Assembly: GCA_963971425.1 (NCBI GenBank)
Contig: OZ020524.1
Span: 13,023,845-13,087,844, forward strand
From: Bryoerythrophyllum caledonicum
Lineage: Eukaryota; Streptophyta; Bryopsida; Pottiales; Pottiaceae
Direction of reading: 5' to 3'
DNA: 64,000 bases
Shown here: piece after piece, positions 13,201 to 24,720 of the stretch
Position numbering within the stretch: the stretch's first letter is position 1
Layout: every line of letters starts with the position of its first letter
The notes under the pieces: generated by a model
Database searches by the model: none
What the model was told of the DNA's origin: nothing
The model's input: only the letters and a program-made list of their open reading frames with translations
Translations under genes and position numbers: made by a program

Positions 13201-16195
13201 CATCCTCGTAACGTAGGTCATCTACGAGAATGGCTAAGTCAATGTCCTTGAGAGGATCACCACTAAGTTCTTCCATGAAAAACGTATCCATGGATCGGTC
13301 AGACTCAGTGTGCGGGTGCTCAGCCAACCAAGTAGAGAATTCTCCATCATCCTCCCATTCGTATAGGCTAGGCCCCAGGCAACTCAATGAAGGAGTGGTG
13401 GTTTTTGTTACCTCTGGAAGCGCGACTTTGACCCCCTTGATTGTCTTTCTAGCTCCGCGTGGCACGTGGTCTTCATCCTCTGAGGATGAGCTAGAAGATC
13501 CTAAGGTCTTAGGGAAGCTAGGTTGAATATAAACCTTGGTTAGATTCGACCCGACACCATAGGTGATGTGAGGTTTTTCACCACTCCAATCTACCTTAGC
13601 GTTGGCTGCCCTCAACCACGGTCTCCCTAGAAGCAAGGGGAAGGAATTTTTGTTCGAGTGCATTCGAAGCACTTGGAAGGTGACCGTGTAGTCCTCCCCT
13701 CCTGTGTTCATCTTACACCCAGAAATTTGACCTATTGGTGCTTCTGGAATCTGGTTGGCCATGTTGATCACATAAGGTGAGGGCTCTGTGATATCTAGCC
13801 CTAACTTTTCCATGGTGTGAAGAGGCATGATGTTTACACCACTACCACCATCCACCAACACCTTGGGCAACACCTTATCCACGATAGTGGCTTCAATTTC
13901 TACCGCACGAACCTCAAATGCCTTTTTGGAAGGCTTCCTAGAAGAGCTCACTCTAGCTGCTAGATTGGGCTTGACCTTTACCCTCTTGGCTAGTGGAATC
14001 TTCTTCTTCAACTCCTTCCGTACCAAGGGAGCCAAGTGGATGAGCTGGGCAATGGTAATGTTGGCGTTCAACCTATTCAAGTCCTCCCAAAGATCATACG
14101 GTCTAAACGTGGAGGTGGATGAAGGGATTTTAATTCCTATTTCTTGAGTAGGAATTGTTGGACCCTCCCAGGTTGGCTCGGGTGCGTGGGGATTCTGGGG
14201 TTCTTCACCGCCTTCGGAAGGGGTGGAATCTAACATCAACGGATTCACTGGAGGCACCTTCTGGTTGGCCTTCCTCGTGGACTTCAAGGCTTCATGAACT
14301 ACATCATTGAGCTCTGATAAGTGTGGTGAGTCCTCGAAGCTAACCTCCGATTCCTGAGCTACGAAGGGTTGGTTGGCCTTTTGGGCTCGTGTCAATACCG
14401 CATTTACGGGAAGTGAAAGGTGAGCCACTTGATGTGGAATGACAGGTTCATGCGATACAAAATGGGATTGAGAAGAGGTAGAACTTTGAGGAGCTCCTTG
14501 AGACCCGAGTTCTGTCAATGTGACGGTGGTAGAGGGAGATGAAGAAGAAGGAGATGCAAATCGGGCATCTTGGATAGGCGCCTGGTTTTGGCCAAAAGGC
14601 ACAAAACCTTGTTGGGTTTGCAAGCCCTGAGGAGGTTGGTGGTTTTGACGATGATTATTATAATCATAGTACATGTTGGGAGGATGGAGACTATTGTCAT
14701 TCAAAGGGTTTCGAGCCCCTCTCTGGTTATCCATGGCTTGTTGGGCAAAATTCCCTCTCATGGGCCTCATAGGAATGACCTTGTCCTTCTCCCTACATCT
14801 AATTGTGGGATGATTACCACCGCAGTTTCCACACACTACCCCATTCTCCAACCAGCAACTCCCAGGTGGATGTCTTCTCCCACAAGATTGACAGATCTCC
14901 CAACGAGGTTGGGGCCTCGGACCTTGACCACGATTAAGCTGTTGATTCCGGTGTGGGGGTTGGTATACGTTTGAATGGTGAGGGAAGGTGGTACAAAACT
15001 GCATGGTGTGACCATTCTCGCCGCACGAAGTGCACCACATACCGGAAGAATGTCTACCTGACTCTATCTGAGGAGGTAGGGCATTAGGGTTCTGGTTCCT
15101 GAGTAGAAGAGCCATCTGATCTGTCATTGCCCTCAATTGTTGTTGGAGTTGGTCTTGGAACCCTTGCTGAGCGTCGTGGATCTCCTTCTTCATCTCGTGA
15201 CGCCAAGTGGGTCCATATGTAAGAGCGGGTAGAGGAACGGGGGGCCTGACATTAAGAGGAATGGTATTCACCACAGGTGGAGAATACACTGTTGGGCCAG
15301 GTGGAGGTTCAACTAAGTCTGACTTCTCCCGGGCATGGATGGGAATAAAGCTAGGAATGCTCTCATTCTCCTTCCTCCATAGTTTCTCGTGTTCTGTTGC
15401 CACCGCTGCCACGGTCCTAGCTGCCTCCTTAGCTTCCTCTAAGGTGGTGGACCTTGTCTGGAGGATTTCCCGTATCGTTTTCTCTAGATAAAACCCTTGA
15501 AGGAAAAAGTGTCTCAAGGTATCATCCGTGAGCAAATCACCCACGAACCGGGTGACAACTTGTTCAAAGCTACGGATGTAGGATGAAATATCCTCATCCT
15601 TCCCTTGTCTAAAGCTTGCCAAGGCCGTCAAGGCTGCACTCTGGCCTACTTCGGGTCTGTATTGTTCCAAGAATGACCTCATGAGGCCATCCCAATCACG
15701 AAAGGTGGATGCCGCATGATTGCGGTACCATTCGTAAGCCGATTCCTTGAGTGTGGTTGGAAACCACACCAAGTAGTAACGGTTGTCGATTATCAAACAC
15801 GTAGTCAATAACTCTATAAACCGCTCCACATGCATCGAGGGATCCTCATCCCTAGTTCCCTTGAAACTAGGAAGATTTGGGGGCATAGGGGCAGCTTGAA
15901 GCCCTTCAGGAACTACAATAGGCAAACCCCTTGGTTGAACCAAGGGGTTAAGGGGTGGGTTGACAATTGGATCTTCCATGTCACCAGGACTAGGAAGAGG
16001 GGAAGAGTGAGGAGAGGAGGAAGACCTAAAGCTTGATTCCTCAACGGTTGTACGGTCTTTTGGGCCTCCCGAGTTGGTTCTTGTACTAGGACCTCCTTCT
16101 AATGTCTCAGGATTGGGAAATGAAGTTGGAGTAGTAGAAATTAGGGGAAGGGGAAGCGGTCTATAACATCTTCCAGATCGAGTCACAGGGCTCAT
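10223..16195 (-). CDS. Gag-Pol polyprotein of the young Gypsy
   Basis: One uninterrupted frame of 1990 codons drives copy-out transposition. Rough domain order: Ser/Pro-rich N-terminus; Gag core about 110-270; zinc knuckles about 384-470 (CTSCGENGHTMQFC plus two CCHC-like units); aspartic protease near 780 (LVDGGSGVN); reverse transcriptase with the FIDD catalytic motif near 1287; RNase H near 1430 (YCDASS); integrase with its zinc-binding HHCC region about 1640-1690 and the DDE triad near 1711 (VDYIGEI), 1772 (SDRGKHF) and 1807 (HTERVNQ). The C-terminus has no chromodomain. All catalytic motifs are present and there are no stops, so this copy is probably able to move. The start ATG follows a 1-kb leader from the 5' LTR. 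Confidence 0.95.
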   Translation of the reverse strand: MSPVTRSGRCYRPLPLPLISTTPTSFPNPETLEGGPSTRTNSGGPKDRTTVEESSFRSSSSPHSSPLPSPGDMEDPIVNPPLNPLVQPRGLPIVVPEGLQAAPMPPNLPSFKGTRDEDPSMHVERFIELLTTCLIIDNRYYLVWFPTTLKESAYEWYRNHAASTFRDWDGLMRSFLEQYRPEVGQSAALTALASFRQGKDEDISSYIRSFEQVVTRFVGDLLTDDTLRHFFLQGFYLEKTIREILQTRSTTLEEAKEAARTVAAVATEHEKLWRKENESIPSFIPIHAREKSDLVEPPPGPTVYSPPVVNTIPLNVRPPVPLPALTYGPTWRHEMKKEIHDAQQGFQDQLQQQLRAMTDQMALLLRNQNPNALPPQIESGRHSSGMWCTSCGENGHTMQFCTTFPHHSNVYQPPHRNQQLNRGQGPRPQPRWEICQSCGRRHPPGSCWLENGVVCGNCGGNHPTIRCREKDKVIPMRPMRGNFAQQAMDNQRGARNPLNDNSLHPPNMYYDYNNHRQNHQPPQGLQTQQGFVPFGQNQAPIQDARFASPSSSSPSTTVTLTELGSQGAPQSSTSSQSHFVSHEPVIPHQVAHLSLPVNAVLTRAQKANQPFVAQESEVSFEDSPHLSELNDVVHEALKSTRKANQKVPPVNPLMLDSTPSEGGEEPQNPHAPEPTWEGPTIPTQEIGIKIPSSTSTFRPYDLWEDLNRLNANITIAQLIHLAPLVRKELKKKIPLAKRVKVKPNLAARVSSSRKPSKKAFEVRAVEIEATIVDKVLPKVLVDGGSGVNIMPLHTMEKLGLDITEPSPYVINMANQIPEAPIGQISGCKMNTGGEDYTVTFQVLRMHSNKNSFPLLLGRPWLRAANAKVDWSGEKPHITYGVGSNLTKVYIQPSFPKTLGSSSSSSEDEDHVPRGARKTIKGVKVALPEVTKTTTPSLSCLGPSLYEWEDDGEFSTWLAEHPHTESDRSMDTFFMEELSGDPLKDIDLAILVDDLRYEDVCGVTLDGTQLSNVDPILDEEALISPLHFKSTSSGIQVGSDLSIYPPIPHDWYKGPTEQPHASPKDWQEIDVSFEGEGPRMIKVGSQLTREGLEPFRALVMEYRDVFAWSYRELKGIPPEVVQHRIPLTPGSVAIHQKERRMNPQLQLIVKMELEKLLQAGFIRPVEITDWVSPMVLVKKKNGKLRVCIDYRKLDQATQKDHFPLPFINTILEEVAGHELYTFMDGYSGYNQISIHPDDYHKTAFTTPWGTFIYVVMPFGLCNAPSAFQRAMTHAFSDLLHTSMTVFIDDFSTQSSIEEHLACVRGSFERCRRTGIALNPDKIFLAVERGVLLGYVVSKHGREPDPEKVKVIVELPPPTDVKGVQRTLGHMGWYRELIPDYATISLPINRLQQKAVKFEWTPECQGAFDILKTKLSTFPVLKPPNWNLPFHVYCDASSIAVGSALCQPTGEKEKDYPVAFASRQLNPAEKNYTTTERECLAMVFSLKKFRHYLLLNRVVFFVDHMAIKYLVNKADLSGRIARWVLLLEEFDYTVQYKPGRKHLQADHLSRLSGDPITTPIDDSLVDENLFLVSSSPIWYQNIAEFLRTQQMPDNLGKNDRRKVRINSRHFALVGGRLYRRGIDGILRRCVEAMEIPAILASCHDSACGGHFSGTLTGQKALRAGYYWPSMFRDAHGYTRRCDACQRYARNDLRIELPLQVSLPLVPFEKWGVDYIGEIHPHSSRGMKHIVVATEYLTKWAEAKAVKSNDAKSAATFLFEQVITRFGCPKILISDRGKHFLNEVFEDLTDRFQIDHRKTTPYHPQTNGHTERVNQTLATILRKTVVDSKRDWDVKLPAALWAYRTTYKVTTQATPFSLVYGVEAVLPIEFEVPSLRIAIDTRLTTKQSLIHRLERLEKLDEDRRLSAQHIEVVQRRRKIAFDKRHKKRTLLPRMLVLLQDARRLEFPGKFDALWLGPYLVTKVFPNNSVQLETLNGESFPTRTAGSRCKEYRT

Positions 16196-17227
16196 CTAAC
16201 GATTAAGTTGCCGTTCTTAGTTTTCTAGACCTATGTGAAGACATTTCGTAAACACCAATAATTGACTTAAAATGATTCCAAGGTTCTCCCAAACTCCCCC
16301 ATGCTGGGAAGTAAACAAAACAGAAGGTTACATGTGGGGCTAACCTCCGGACGAGGTACACCCACTATGCCCCATACGATACAGACTCTTAGTTGGGCTG
16401 ACCACCTACCTGGAGGTTTCTCCTTGGTATCAAGGTATCCCCAATTTCTCTCCAAGGGATGGCATCACCAACTTAAGAGAAACGACACCAACATGTACAA
16501 AAATCCTTCATTGGTTCATCATAATTCATTCATTAAGAAGGGAAGAACGTACCTGGCTGCAAATTCACATCCCCTGTTCGATCCCTAGCCGAACCTAAGT
16601 GTCTAGTGTAGGGTTTGGTGTAGTGAGGAAGGTTTGTATACTCACCTTATGCCGCGCTCCTTCCTCACGACCCCTTCAACATGCATATCATTCCATGTAT
16701 GCAACATTCATCCCATTCAACAACCAAGGCTATTGAAAGTATGCAAGTTGCTCTTACCTTGGTGGTAGATCGAGTTCGGGGGGGAAGGGAAGGGCGCCCT
16801 TGTCCCATGCCCGGGCACATGCACCTTCCCTCTTTGGCTTAGAAGCTCACTGATTACTTTCAAGCAATCGTGGGAGGGCCTCAACCTTTCACCCCTAAGC
16901 CCCCTTACTCAACCAAAGCACAAGAGTTAGAAGGTGGTCCGCCTAACACAATGTGCTTGTGTTAGGAGGTCGGGAATTCCACACACCCTTCTAACTCCCC
17001 ACCTCCCTTGCAACTTGGACAACACACCTCATACAGGAATACACGCACTAAAATAGGTTTAACGACTTACCTCAAGCAATAGCGCACTCCACTCCCCACA
17101 TGTGCCAAAAACCACTCAACTCACGATTTAGGTCAGAATTAGACAATTCAGAACCCTAGAAAACCTAAATTTAGCAATCCAGCGGCAAGACAAACACCTT
17201 CCAAGCAACAAACCAACAAAAAGCTCC
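16196..17227 (-). other. Leader between primer site and gag
   Basis: About 1 kb of untranslated leader between the 5' LTR primer site and the gag start. It contains only short open frames. Packaging and dimerisation signals would be expected here but cannot be recognised by eye. Confidence 0.6.
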
Positions 17228-17244
17228 TCCCGGCGGACGCACCA
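17228..17244 (-). promoter_or_regulatory. tRNA primer binding site
   Basis: The plus-strand string TCCCGGCGGACGCACCA, two bases inside the 5' LTR, looks like a tRNA 3' end with CCA, so its complement is the primer site for minus-strand DNA synthesis. It shares TCCCGGC and the GCACCA end with plant tRNA-Gly, but I cannot fix the tRNA species. Confidence 0.75.
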
Positions 17245-17246
17245 AA

Positions 17247-19663
17247 TGTAAGGCCAAAAATAGACCCCCTAAGAGAATCAATTTTTAAACCTACAAGGTC
17301 CTAATGTTACACCACTTAACATTCCTGATGCTTATCTGTATATTCTAATTTACTGGGGCTGGATCCTTGGTTATGTCTATTTATATATTTAGAGTTTAAT
17401 AATACTATTATTTTAACCCAGTCATGTGGACTCGATTGACCCTTCCTTGGAACTTAAACACTTAACTCCGGATAAATTAATTAGGTGTAGGTAATTATTT
17501 ACTTAATTGTTATCTAATCGTTACGGTTATTGATTATCATGATTATTACTATTATTTTTATTTATATATATATATATATATTTTATTTTTTATTTATTTT
17601 ATTTTATTTTATTTTTTGGTTAATTTTTCGAGTTTAGGTCGGCTGATCAGGCCTGATCCAGATCCCGTTTTGTGGCAGCAACTTCAACAGCACTTATCTC
17701 TTGACTCGAGACTCCGAATCCAAAAAAAATTCCTCTCACAGTGATCAGCAACTCATTTCCAACTTGAATGAACCATTTAAAACCGAATTCAGCAGGCCGA
17801 GGACATAGAAACCACCATCACAAGCAATTTCCATGCACCAACGATCTCAACACATCATTATGAACCAAGACGAACTTATGCATACAGGACGGAGTCAATG
17901 GGCTGCGAACTGGTTCAGTTCTGAAGGAACTTGTGGCCAGATACCTAATTCTGGCAAAAATTCGCCAGCGCTTCCGCATGAGATTCGGCCACCGGAATTT
18001 TAACACCTATTCCTCGCAGCTCTCCAGCACCTTCTCTCCAGCTAGCACCGCGCGCGCCGGCTCTTGTTCTCTCGCACAACAGCTCCAGCTCCCCAGACCT
18101 CGCGTGCAGCTCCACGACAACCGAGTGACGACCTCCAGCAATTCGCACCAGACTCACATTCACACGCCACCTCCTACTTCGCGCACGCAGGTGCGTACTC
18201 TCCGCGGCACTCCATCACCGAATTTCAGTTCACCAGCTCACCCTTCACAGATCGCGCGCACAGACGCGCACCACCAAAACAGAGTCTTCCAAGAGAAAAC
18301 AGCTCCCCGCTCGCAGGAGCTTCTCGCTCACGCACGCCGATCCACCTCCTCGCGCAGGTACACCCTCCAGCTCGCGCAGGAGCCTCTCACACCGGAGCGC
18401 TTCAGCTTCCAGAAAAAAACGAAGAGCGAGACCTCGCGCGCACACACGCCCTCCGGCTCCAGGAGCGCTCGCACCCACCAACACGGAGACACCTCCTCGC
18501 GCGCAGCCGGTGCGCTCACCACCAAAACCGGAAGAGCCTCTCCTCCAGCTCGCAGGAGCTTCCTCCAGCTCGCGTAGGAGCCTCTTCTCCAAAAAAAAAA
18601 CGCAGAGAGGCCAGCTCTCCCTCGCGCCCAGGGCGCACACCCACCAACCACAAAAAAAAAACAAACCCAACCCAAAAAAACAAGAGCTCCAGCCCTCCCT
18701 CTTGCTCGCAGGAACTCCTCCTCGCTCCTCAAAAAACGGCCCCCGGAAATCCAGAGAACTCCAACTCTCTCGCCAGCGACTCAGCCTGGCTGGTCCTCCT
18801 TTCTCCCTTTTTTTTCTTTTTCTTTTGGTCTTTCTCGTTTTTCTTCCCCGACAAGACTGGCTTAGTTTAAATGAGGCAACCCATGACCTCTCACAGAAGT
18901 GCAGGATTGGCTACTTACAGCCGTTTTTGCATGTTTTTAGTTTATTACTAGCATTAACTCGCCGCTTTGCTCCTGACAAGCCTCCCTAAAATTAATTCCA
19001 TGGTGGCAAGAATTGTCATGTGGCATGTGCATGGGGAAGCACGCCCAACCACCTTCTTTTCTTTTCTTCCTCCTTTTTTTTTTTCTTTTCCTTTTGATCT
19101 TCTAAAGACTATTACCCTAGATCTACTACTATCTACTGATGATTTGCAATTTACTTATAACTTAAAAAACTAACCACACAGCTGGACTCCCAGCACCCTA
19201 ATTAGTCTACCTAAATTTCCCTAGCATTTTTGGAGTTCAATAAGTATTTTTCCCGAACGGTCAACCGCCGATCCACTAGTCAAACCCTAGAAATAAATAG
19301 CAATTCAACTCGGAAAATTCTAGAAATTTTACCACTACTTCTACCTGCTAGGAGACACTCTCTCAATTTTTTCCATAATTTTTGTCCCATTTCTCAATTT
19401 TTAGTCATTTTCCAAGGACCTTTCTTTCCCTTTTTTATCTTTCTCTTCATTCCCACTCCACTTCCACTACACTTTCAAGCATATTAGTAGGGAGGAGGAA
19501 AAAATAGGGAACTTAGTGTCCCATCATGGCACTAGGCCTATTAATCTAGGACTTTGACTCTAATAGGTGGATTGACTACTACTTTAACTAAAATTGGGTC
19601 AATACTATCAAAAACTCGAAAAAACAAAGAAAAAAGAGTGAGGGCCCACTTTGGCCACTCACA
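17247..19663 (-). repeat. 5' LTR of the young Gypsy
   Basis: The second 2417-bp LTR, matching 7171-9587 base for base over the stretches I compared apart from one visible difference. It holds the promoter for the minus-strand gag-pol. The matching TSD base set ATCGC follows at 19664-19668, after which the older Gypsy LTR sequence resumes. Confidence 0.92.
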
Positions 19664-20170
19664 ATCGCATAATAACAATGAAGCTAAAAAAGTGCACGCA
19701 CGCACGTACTCTCTCACTCCATCACGTGGAAGACTCAACTTGAGAAAGATGAGTCTCCTCATACTACACGTGGAGGTCATTTGGACTCCAAGTCCCAAAT
19801 GAGGTGTCAAAAGACACCACCAATGCCCTAAAATTCAAAAGACTCTAATACTAACTCTAATTAATAACTAGAGCTAGAATCTAGGTCTTCCTTGGGCCGC
19901 TTAACCTCCTAGTTGATTCATAACGCGTAAACCAACCTCCACAAACCTTCCAACGCGCCAAACCTGATAGTTGTCATGCACAACCGCATCGTGCCAAGAT
20001 AACATCGTGCCAATTAGGTGAGAGCGCACAGTCAGAGACAACTTGAGAGTAACGGTGACATAACCACCACAGTTACCTCTATAATACAACAAAACAATAC
20101 ACACTTATACACTATGAGCAATCCAGACTTAGGGAAAAGAAATAAATGACCCATAACCTCGTACACCAAG

Positions 20171-20240
20171 CAACGACGCTTGATCATGAGCGATGAGCGG
20201 TGAGCCATGAGCGGTGAGCGGTGATTTCATGAGCGGTGAG
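20171..20240 (+). repeat. Left terminal inverted repeat of the outer MULE
   Basis: Begins CAACGACGCTTGATCATGAG and continues as repeated GAGCGGTGAGC units. It pairs, imperfectly, with the reverse complement of the right end (about 43832-43915). The 7-bp iterated unit (GAGCGGT) is shared with the inner MULE. Confidence 0.8.
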
Positions 20241-20681
20241 CAAAAATATACTAAAAATAAATTATACTTACTAAAAATAAAAGTATATTCCAATATTCGA
20301 TGGATTTATTTCTATTTTTGAGAAGCTCTTTCTGCCTATAACCGTGGATTGTCGGATTTTGGAGGCCATCATTTGCAAACCTTTAGCAGTGAATATGTTT
20401 TTGTTTCCAAAGTAGTAAAGGGTGCTTTTACCACCTTGTATTGGAAGTAAGTTTGGTTGTTGTATCAAATGAGAAGAAAATTCAGGGGGTGATAGAATGA
20501 ATCGGTGGTTTATATAGGAGTACATGTTTATGTTTTCAAAGTACTCATGGGCGCATTCACCATGTGGTTAAGGAAGCCAAATGAGTTGTTCAATCCAACA
20601 ACGTGAAACAACCTGCAGTTCTGAGCAGACTCATACACATCTGTAGATGACTTAGAGATTGATCTTTTTATATTGGTATTT

Positions 20682-23600
20682 TTATAGGAAACGATTGACT
20701 CCCTTGTCCATGACTTTCTTGATCTCGTTGAAGCTAAAAGTGGGGGCATGGACGAAATAGTCATCCTCGTGATTGAGATTGCACACCACACAGAAGATGT
20801 AGTAGAGGTGCTTGCAGTGGTACCAAGCGTCTCTCTTCTTGGTCCGTGCCAACATGTCCTTGAAATCTGCACAAGAACAATCCGGGAGGGGGCCGACTGT
20901 CAACCGATACTCCGCTGTGGTCTGCGCCTTCTTTGAGTGAAGCAAGATGATGCATCCATTGGCCGGATACGGAATTGGAATAACCTCCGAGATGCGAGCA
21001 TCAAGAATACCAGTTGACTCCCAACGATTTCTCTGCTTCACCGAGACCTTGGCGTTTGGGAGACGGCGAATGCGGCGACAACACCGAATCGTTGGATGTG
21101 CATTGGGTTCAGAAGGCAGTGGAATAGTAGCAGGATGTGCGGCACGATTGGAAGCGTCTCCAAAGAGACGCCTTGGTGAAACTTCTCGGCGGTCTTCAAG
21201 CTGGAATCCAGCCTCCTCCAGTCTAAGAATCTCCGCCTTTGTGAGGTTGGTGCCCTTCAGCACAGGCCATACCTTGGTGACCGGAGACCGGTGGTTCACC
21301 CACTTCCACTTCGTTCCCTTCACACAACGTTCGATGTCGTCAGCACACTGGAAAAAATCCATGACTTGGTCCTTCAATGTCCTTCAAACGTGTTGAATTC
21401 TAGAGTAGGTAAGAGCTAGAGTACTTTTGCTTAGGCGCACAATCTTCTCCTTACACGTCCTTCGTGTTTGGGCTTGTTTAGCAAAACAACTCTTCCCTGA
21501 ATTCTTAGGAAAATGAGCAATGTGTCATTTCTTCACATCGCACTCTGACTTATGGACTCTTGTGACATGCGTAACCCTTAACGACACCATAGAAGCAGAC
21601 GCCAGTGGGGACATGATTCAGACGTCCTCAGAGGAAGTAGGAGAACAAGGGAGAGATACATCAATGGCTGGTGGCGCACTCTCTCAACGTGCTCTAGTGG
21701 ATCTAGTAGGGACTTTGGGATGGGAGAAGTTCATCTTGTCCGGGCGGTGACTGTTAAACTGGGATCCAAGTGGAAGGTCAAGCTTTCGCTTGCCAGACCC
21801 AAAGACTTCCTCCCCTTCAAAATGAGGCATACGAGTGCACCACTCCTTAGCTCCGGGCATGCTCTCCATTGCTTCTACAACTTTACCAGGCTTTCCCGTT
21901 CTCTGGGTATGGCGTAGTCGCAACTCCTGCTTGGAGGGCCCGTTACCCGATCGCCCTCCCTTCAAGAACTGGAAGTAGTTAGTGCACTGCATGAATGCAC
22001 GTACGAAGTCGTCCACTGTAGCATCGTACAAGTCGTTCCCCTTGTTGCTGGATTGTTGAAGCCAACGGTTATGAATTGTCTCTGCCAAATTGCAAGATGG
22101 CATTTTAGCCCGTTCTTCAACGTTGAGGTCGTGTGGAGTACATATCAACGGTACGGATTTAGGTTGTTGGATCCAACAACCAAAACGACTAAATACTTGA
22201 GGCGGTCAAAGGAGTCTTACCATTTGCATGGACGCACCCCATTGCCGGTAGCGGTAGTGCCAAAATGTGAGCCACTGATCAAGCTGCTTAAGAGCTTCAT
22301 CATTTAGAGCTCCATAGGATTGCCACCATGCCCGAATTGCAAGGTATCAAACTTCCGAGTCGGCTGAAGTCTTGGAATCCTTGTATTGCTTGCACAGGAG
22401 ACGATGCTGATTCTGGAATTCACTCTTGATGTACTTGTCCGTATGACGATTCATAGAGGTAGTCCAATGAAAGAGGCAAGTGCGCTCGCGATCAACCATC
22501 ACCTCCTGCGGATCACCAGAACCGTAGATCTTCCTCACTGCATTCCAGTTTGCACCAACGCTATCCGCCATAAATCCTTTGAAGTTGATGGAGTTGAGCC
22601 CATTTCTTGCCATGACTTTGCTGATTCCCTTCCACATGAGACATTGGGCCTCCGTATCTTCAAATTGCATGTCACATACGGTAATCGTCATCACTCTACA
22701 GTAGTGGGAATCGTACACATGGCACGCCATAGTGGTCTAGTGTTTGACGCGTTTGACATGATCAAACATTAGCCACGCATCTTGTATGTCTCCGCCGGCT
22801 TGCATCCTTGTCACGAGATCAACGCCGGAGCCGGGTCCTATCTCACTCATTTTGAATACAAAGACTTTATCCTTGTCACCCCCTTGGCCAGGAAACATAT
22901 TTCGCTGGACAAATGGCCATGTTGTACATCCCCTCATTTGACGAATGCCATCCATTGCTCCAGTGCGCCCAACCTGCTTGAACGATGAGATGGCATTCTT
23001 AATGTTTGGAAAGGTGAGGTTGGCGTACTTCTCCATAACGTCCTTTATATCTTCAACAATCATGGTCTTCTCTGATTCTAGGGGACGAAGGAGATGTTCA
23101 GCAAGGAACTCCTTGCTTGCTGCCATTGCAATAGCTGAATTCGTAGCTCATGGGTTCCGCTCCACGTGTTCGCCCAATAACGTATTAATCTTCATCTCGG
23201 ACTCTCGACAGGTTCCAAACGCAACAGGGTGGTCATCGATGCCAATGCGCATACAAGCACGAGTCATCCATGGTGGTCCTTGGACGTTGTAGGTAATGGC
23301 ATTACATGTAGCAAGAACGGTAGGCAGGGTTTTGCATACCTAACATATTAGAGTCGAACCTTTGGGAATTTGAGCCCCATGCACAAATGGCATAGGGGTG
23401 TTCCCCTCCCACTCCTTCTCGTTGAAGGGCTCCTCCTTGTTGGGGCACATCAAATAATCGCACTCCATGTTATCGCAGCGGAGATGTCCAGAACAAGAAA
23501 AGCTCCATTCCATTCGAAATGTTTGAAGTCATCGTAAGGCACGAGCAATGGCCGTCGTACTTCTTATCCATACCTTCCATGTTTTTAGCTTTGGAGGTGC

Positions 23601-24331
23601 TAACGTCCATTGAAGCAGGTGGCAATTCGAAGATGACGTCACCGTCGTACGTGGAAGGGAGGAAGTCAACTTTCATATGGGGCATTGTAGCATAGTTGAC
23701 GGTCTTCAGCACGTTCTTCATTCGTGGTCTAGAGGCCAGACTCTTCAAACACGCCACAACACTAGTACGTTCCAGCCTTCTAGGGTTCGGGGATGCAGAG
23801 GGGGCCGTGAAGCGGAAGATGGAGTCGGAGGTAGACAATGTTGGGAGAACATGGACGCCGGTGGCGTGATGAGGGTTGGAGAAGTACGTGATGTGATATC
23901 TTCTGGGGGGAAGTCGTCTTTGCTGTCAGAGATATGGATGGGAGAAGCAACAACAGGATATACGGAAGCCGGGGTAGAATCTGGTGCGCTTGTTTGTGGA
24001 GTGTTAACAGCCGGTTGATGGTGGAAGTGGTGGATTTTCCAGGCATCAAGATCTCCATAGATGCTTGCATCTGCATGTCACTTAAACCAAACACTTTGTA
24101 AGTACCCTCCTTCAAAGACCATGCCTTTTGGTCACTTACAAGTATACAGAGTTGAAGCATGGTGTAGCTGATATCTTGAGCATCATCTACAACCTCTTCC
24201 TCTACATGGATAGTATCTATATTGTAGCCAAAATGAAGTGCAAGTAGCGATGAAGTAACCAGGGCAAGCCCATCAACTCCCAATGGAATTCGGATTGGAA
24301 TAAGATGACTGTCAGTTCTGAGTGTAGCCAT
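20682..24331 (-). pseudogene. Broken MULE transposase (outer element)
   Basis: The start is ATG at 24331 (MATLRTDSH...), and pieces in successive frames run to 20682. They align in order with the intact transposase of the inner MULE: the N-terminal region ending GLSDMQMQASMEILMPGKST, the catalytic core (CHVYDSHYCRV, then GFMADSVGANWNA), the third acidic site in NLAETIHN and the SWIM zinc motif (DCSC...HCKHLYY). It is broken by frame changes and by a TAG at 22737-22739 exactly where the intact copy has Trp before TTMACHVYD, a G-to-A type change. A GTAAGA at the position of the inner copy's intron donor suggests the same intron once existed. It cannot encode an active enzyme as it stands. Confidence 0.85.
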
Positions 24332-24720
24332 TATATAGACGCAGTTTGAGTAGAGACAAAAGAGGGGAAGAGGATGCCTACAGGGAGTGACAAGTGCATT
24401 GCGGCAGTTGTATTTGATGATGAATAGAAAATGGGAAAAGGGGCACATCATGGGATGGCGTGCCATTAGACTGACCAGTGACACGGGATAAAGATTAAAT
24501 AGCTAATTAACCCATTGAAGGTTGTATCTCTTATTAGATGTTGCAGGATGTTATGACAGCTGCTATTATTGTGAAATAGGTGGTAGGTAGAATAGTTATG
24601 AAAGTAATAGAAGACGTCCTTATAGAATTGGGATGAAGGTTAGAAGTCCCTAGTTAGTCCATATCATTCAGAATTTGAAAACACTCTAATGAAATGATCT
24701 GTTTCGAAATGATCTGTTGT

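Larger units (their letters stand above)
7171..19663 (-). mobile_element. Young full-length Ty3/Gypsy LTR retrotransposon
   Basis: A complete 12,493-bp element flanked by the 5-bp duplication ATCGC (7166-7170 and 19664-19668). It starts TGTAAGG and ends CTCACA on the plus strand. Two 2417-bp LTRs flank one long minus-strand gag-pol frame. The LTRs look identical except for at least one substitution (G/A near 8608 and 18684), so insertion was very recent. The coding frame is intact. No chromodomain is visible, so I place it in the non-chromovirus (Tat/Athila-like) side of Ty3/Gypsy, with moderate confidence. Confidence 0.93.
6870..19969 (-). repeat. Left (3') LTR of the DNMT Gypsy, chimeric and interrupted
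   Basis: The segments 6870-7170 and 19669-19969 make a terminal repeat of about 600 bp once the young Gypsy between them is removed. The part from about 7112, continuing through 19669-19969, matches the right LTR end (about 56940-57307). The first ~240 bp instead match element-internal sequence at 19972-20170 plus 43926-43945. The left LTR is therefore a mosaic of LTR and internal 3' sequence. It ends in CCTGATA where the right copy has CCTGACA. Confidence 0.6.

Noticed and set aside
14515..14974. Plus- and minus-strand frames inside the young Gypsy
   Set aside because: They are shadows of the 1990-codon gag-pol frame.
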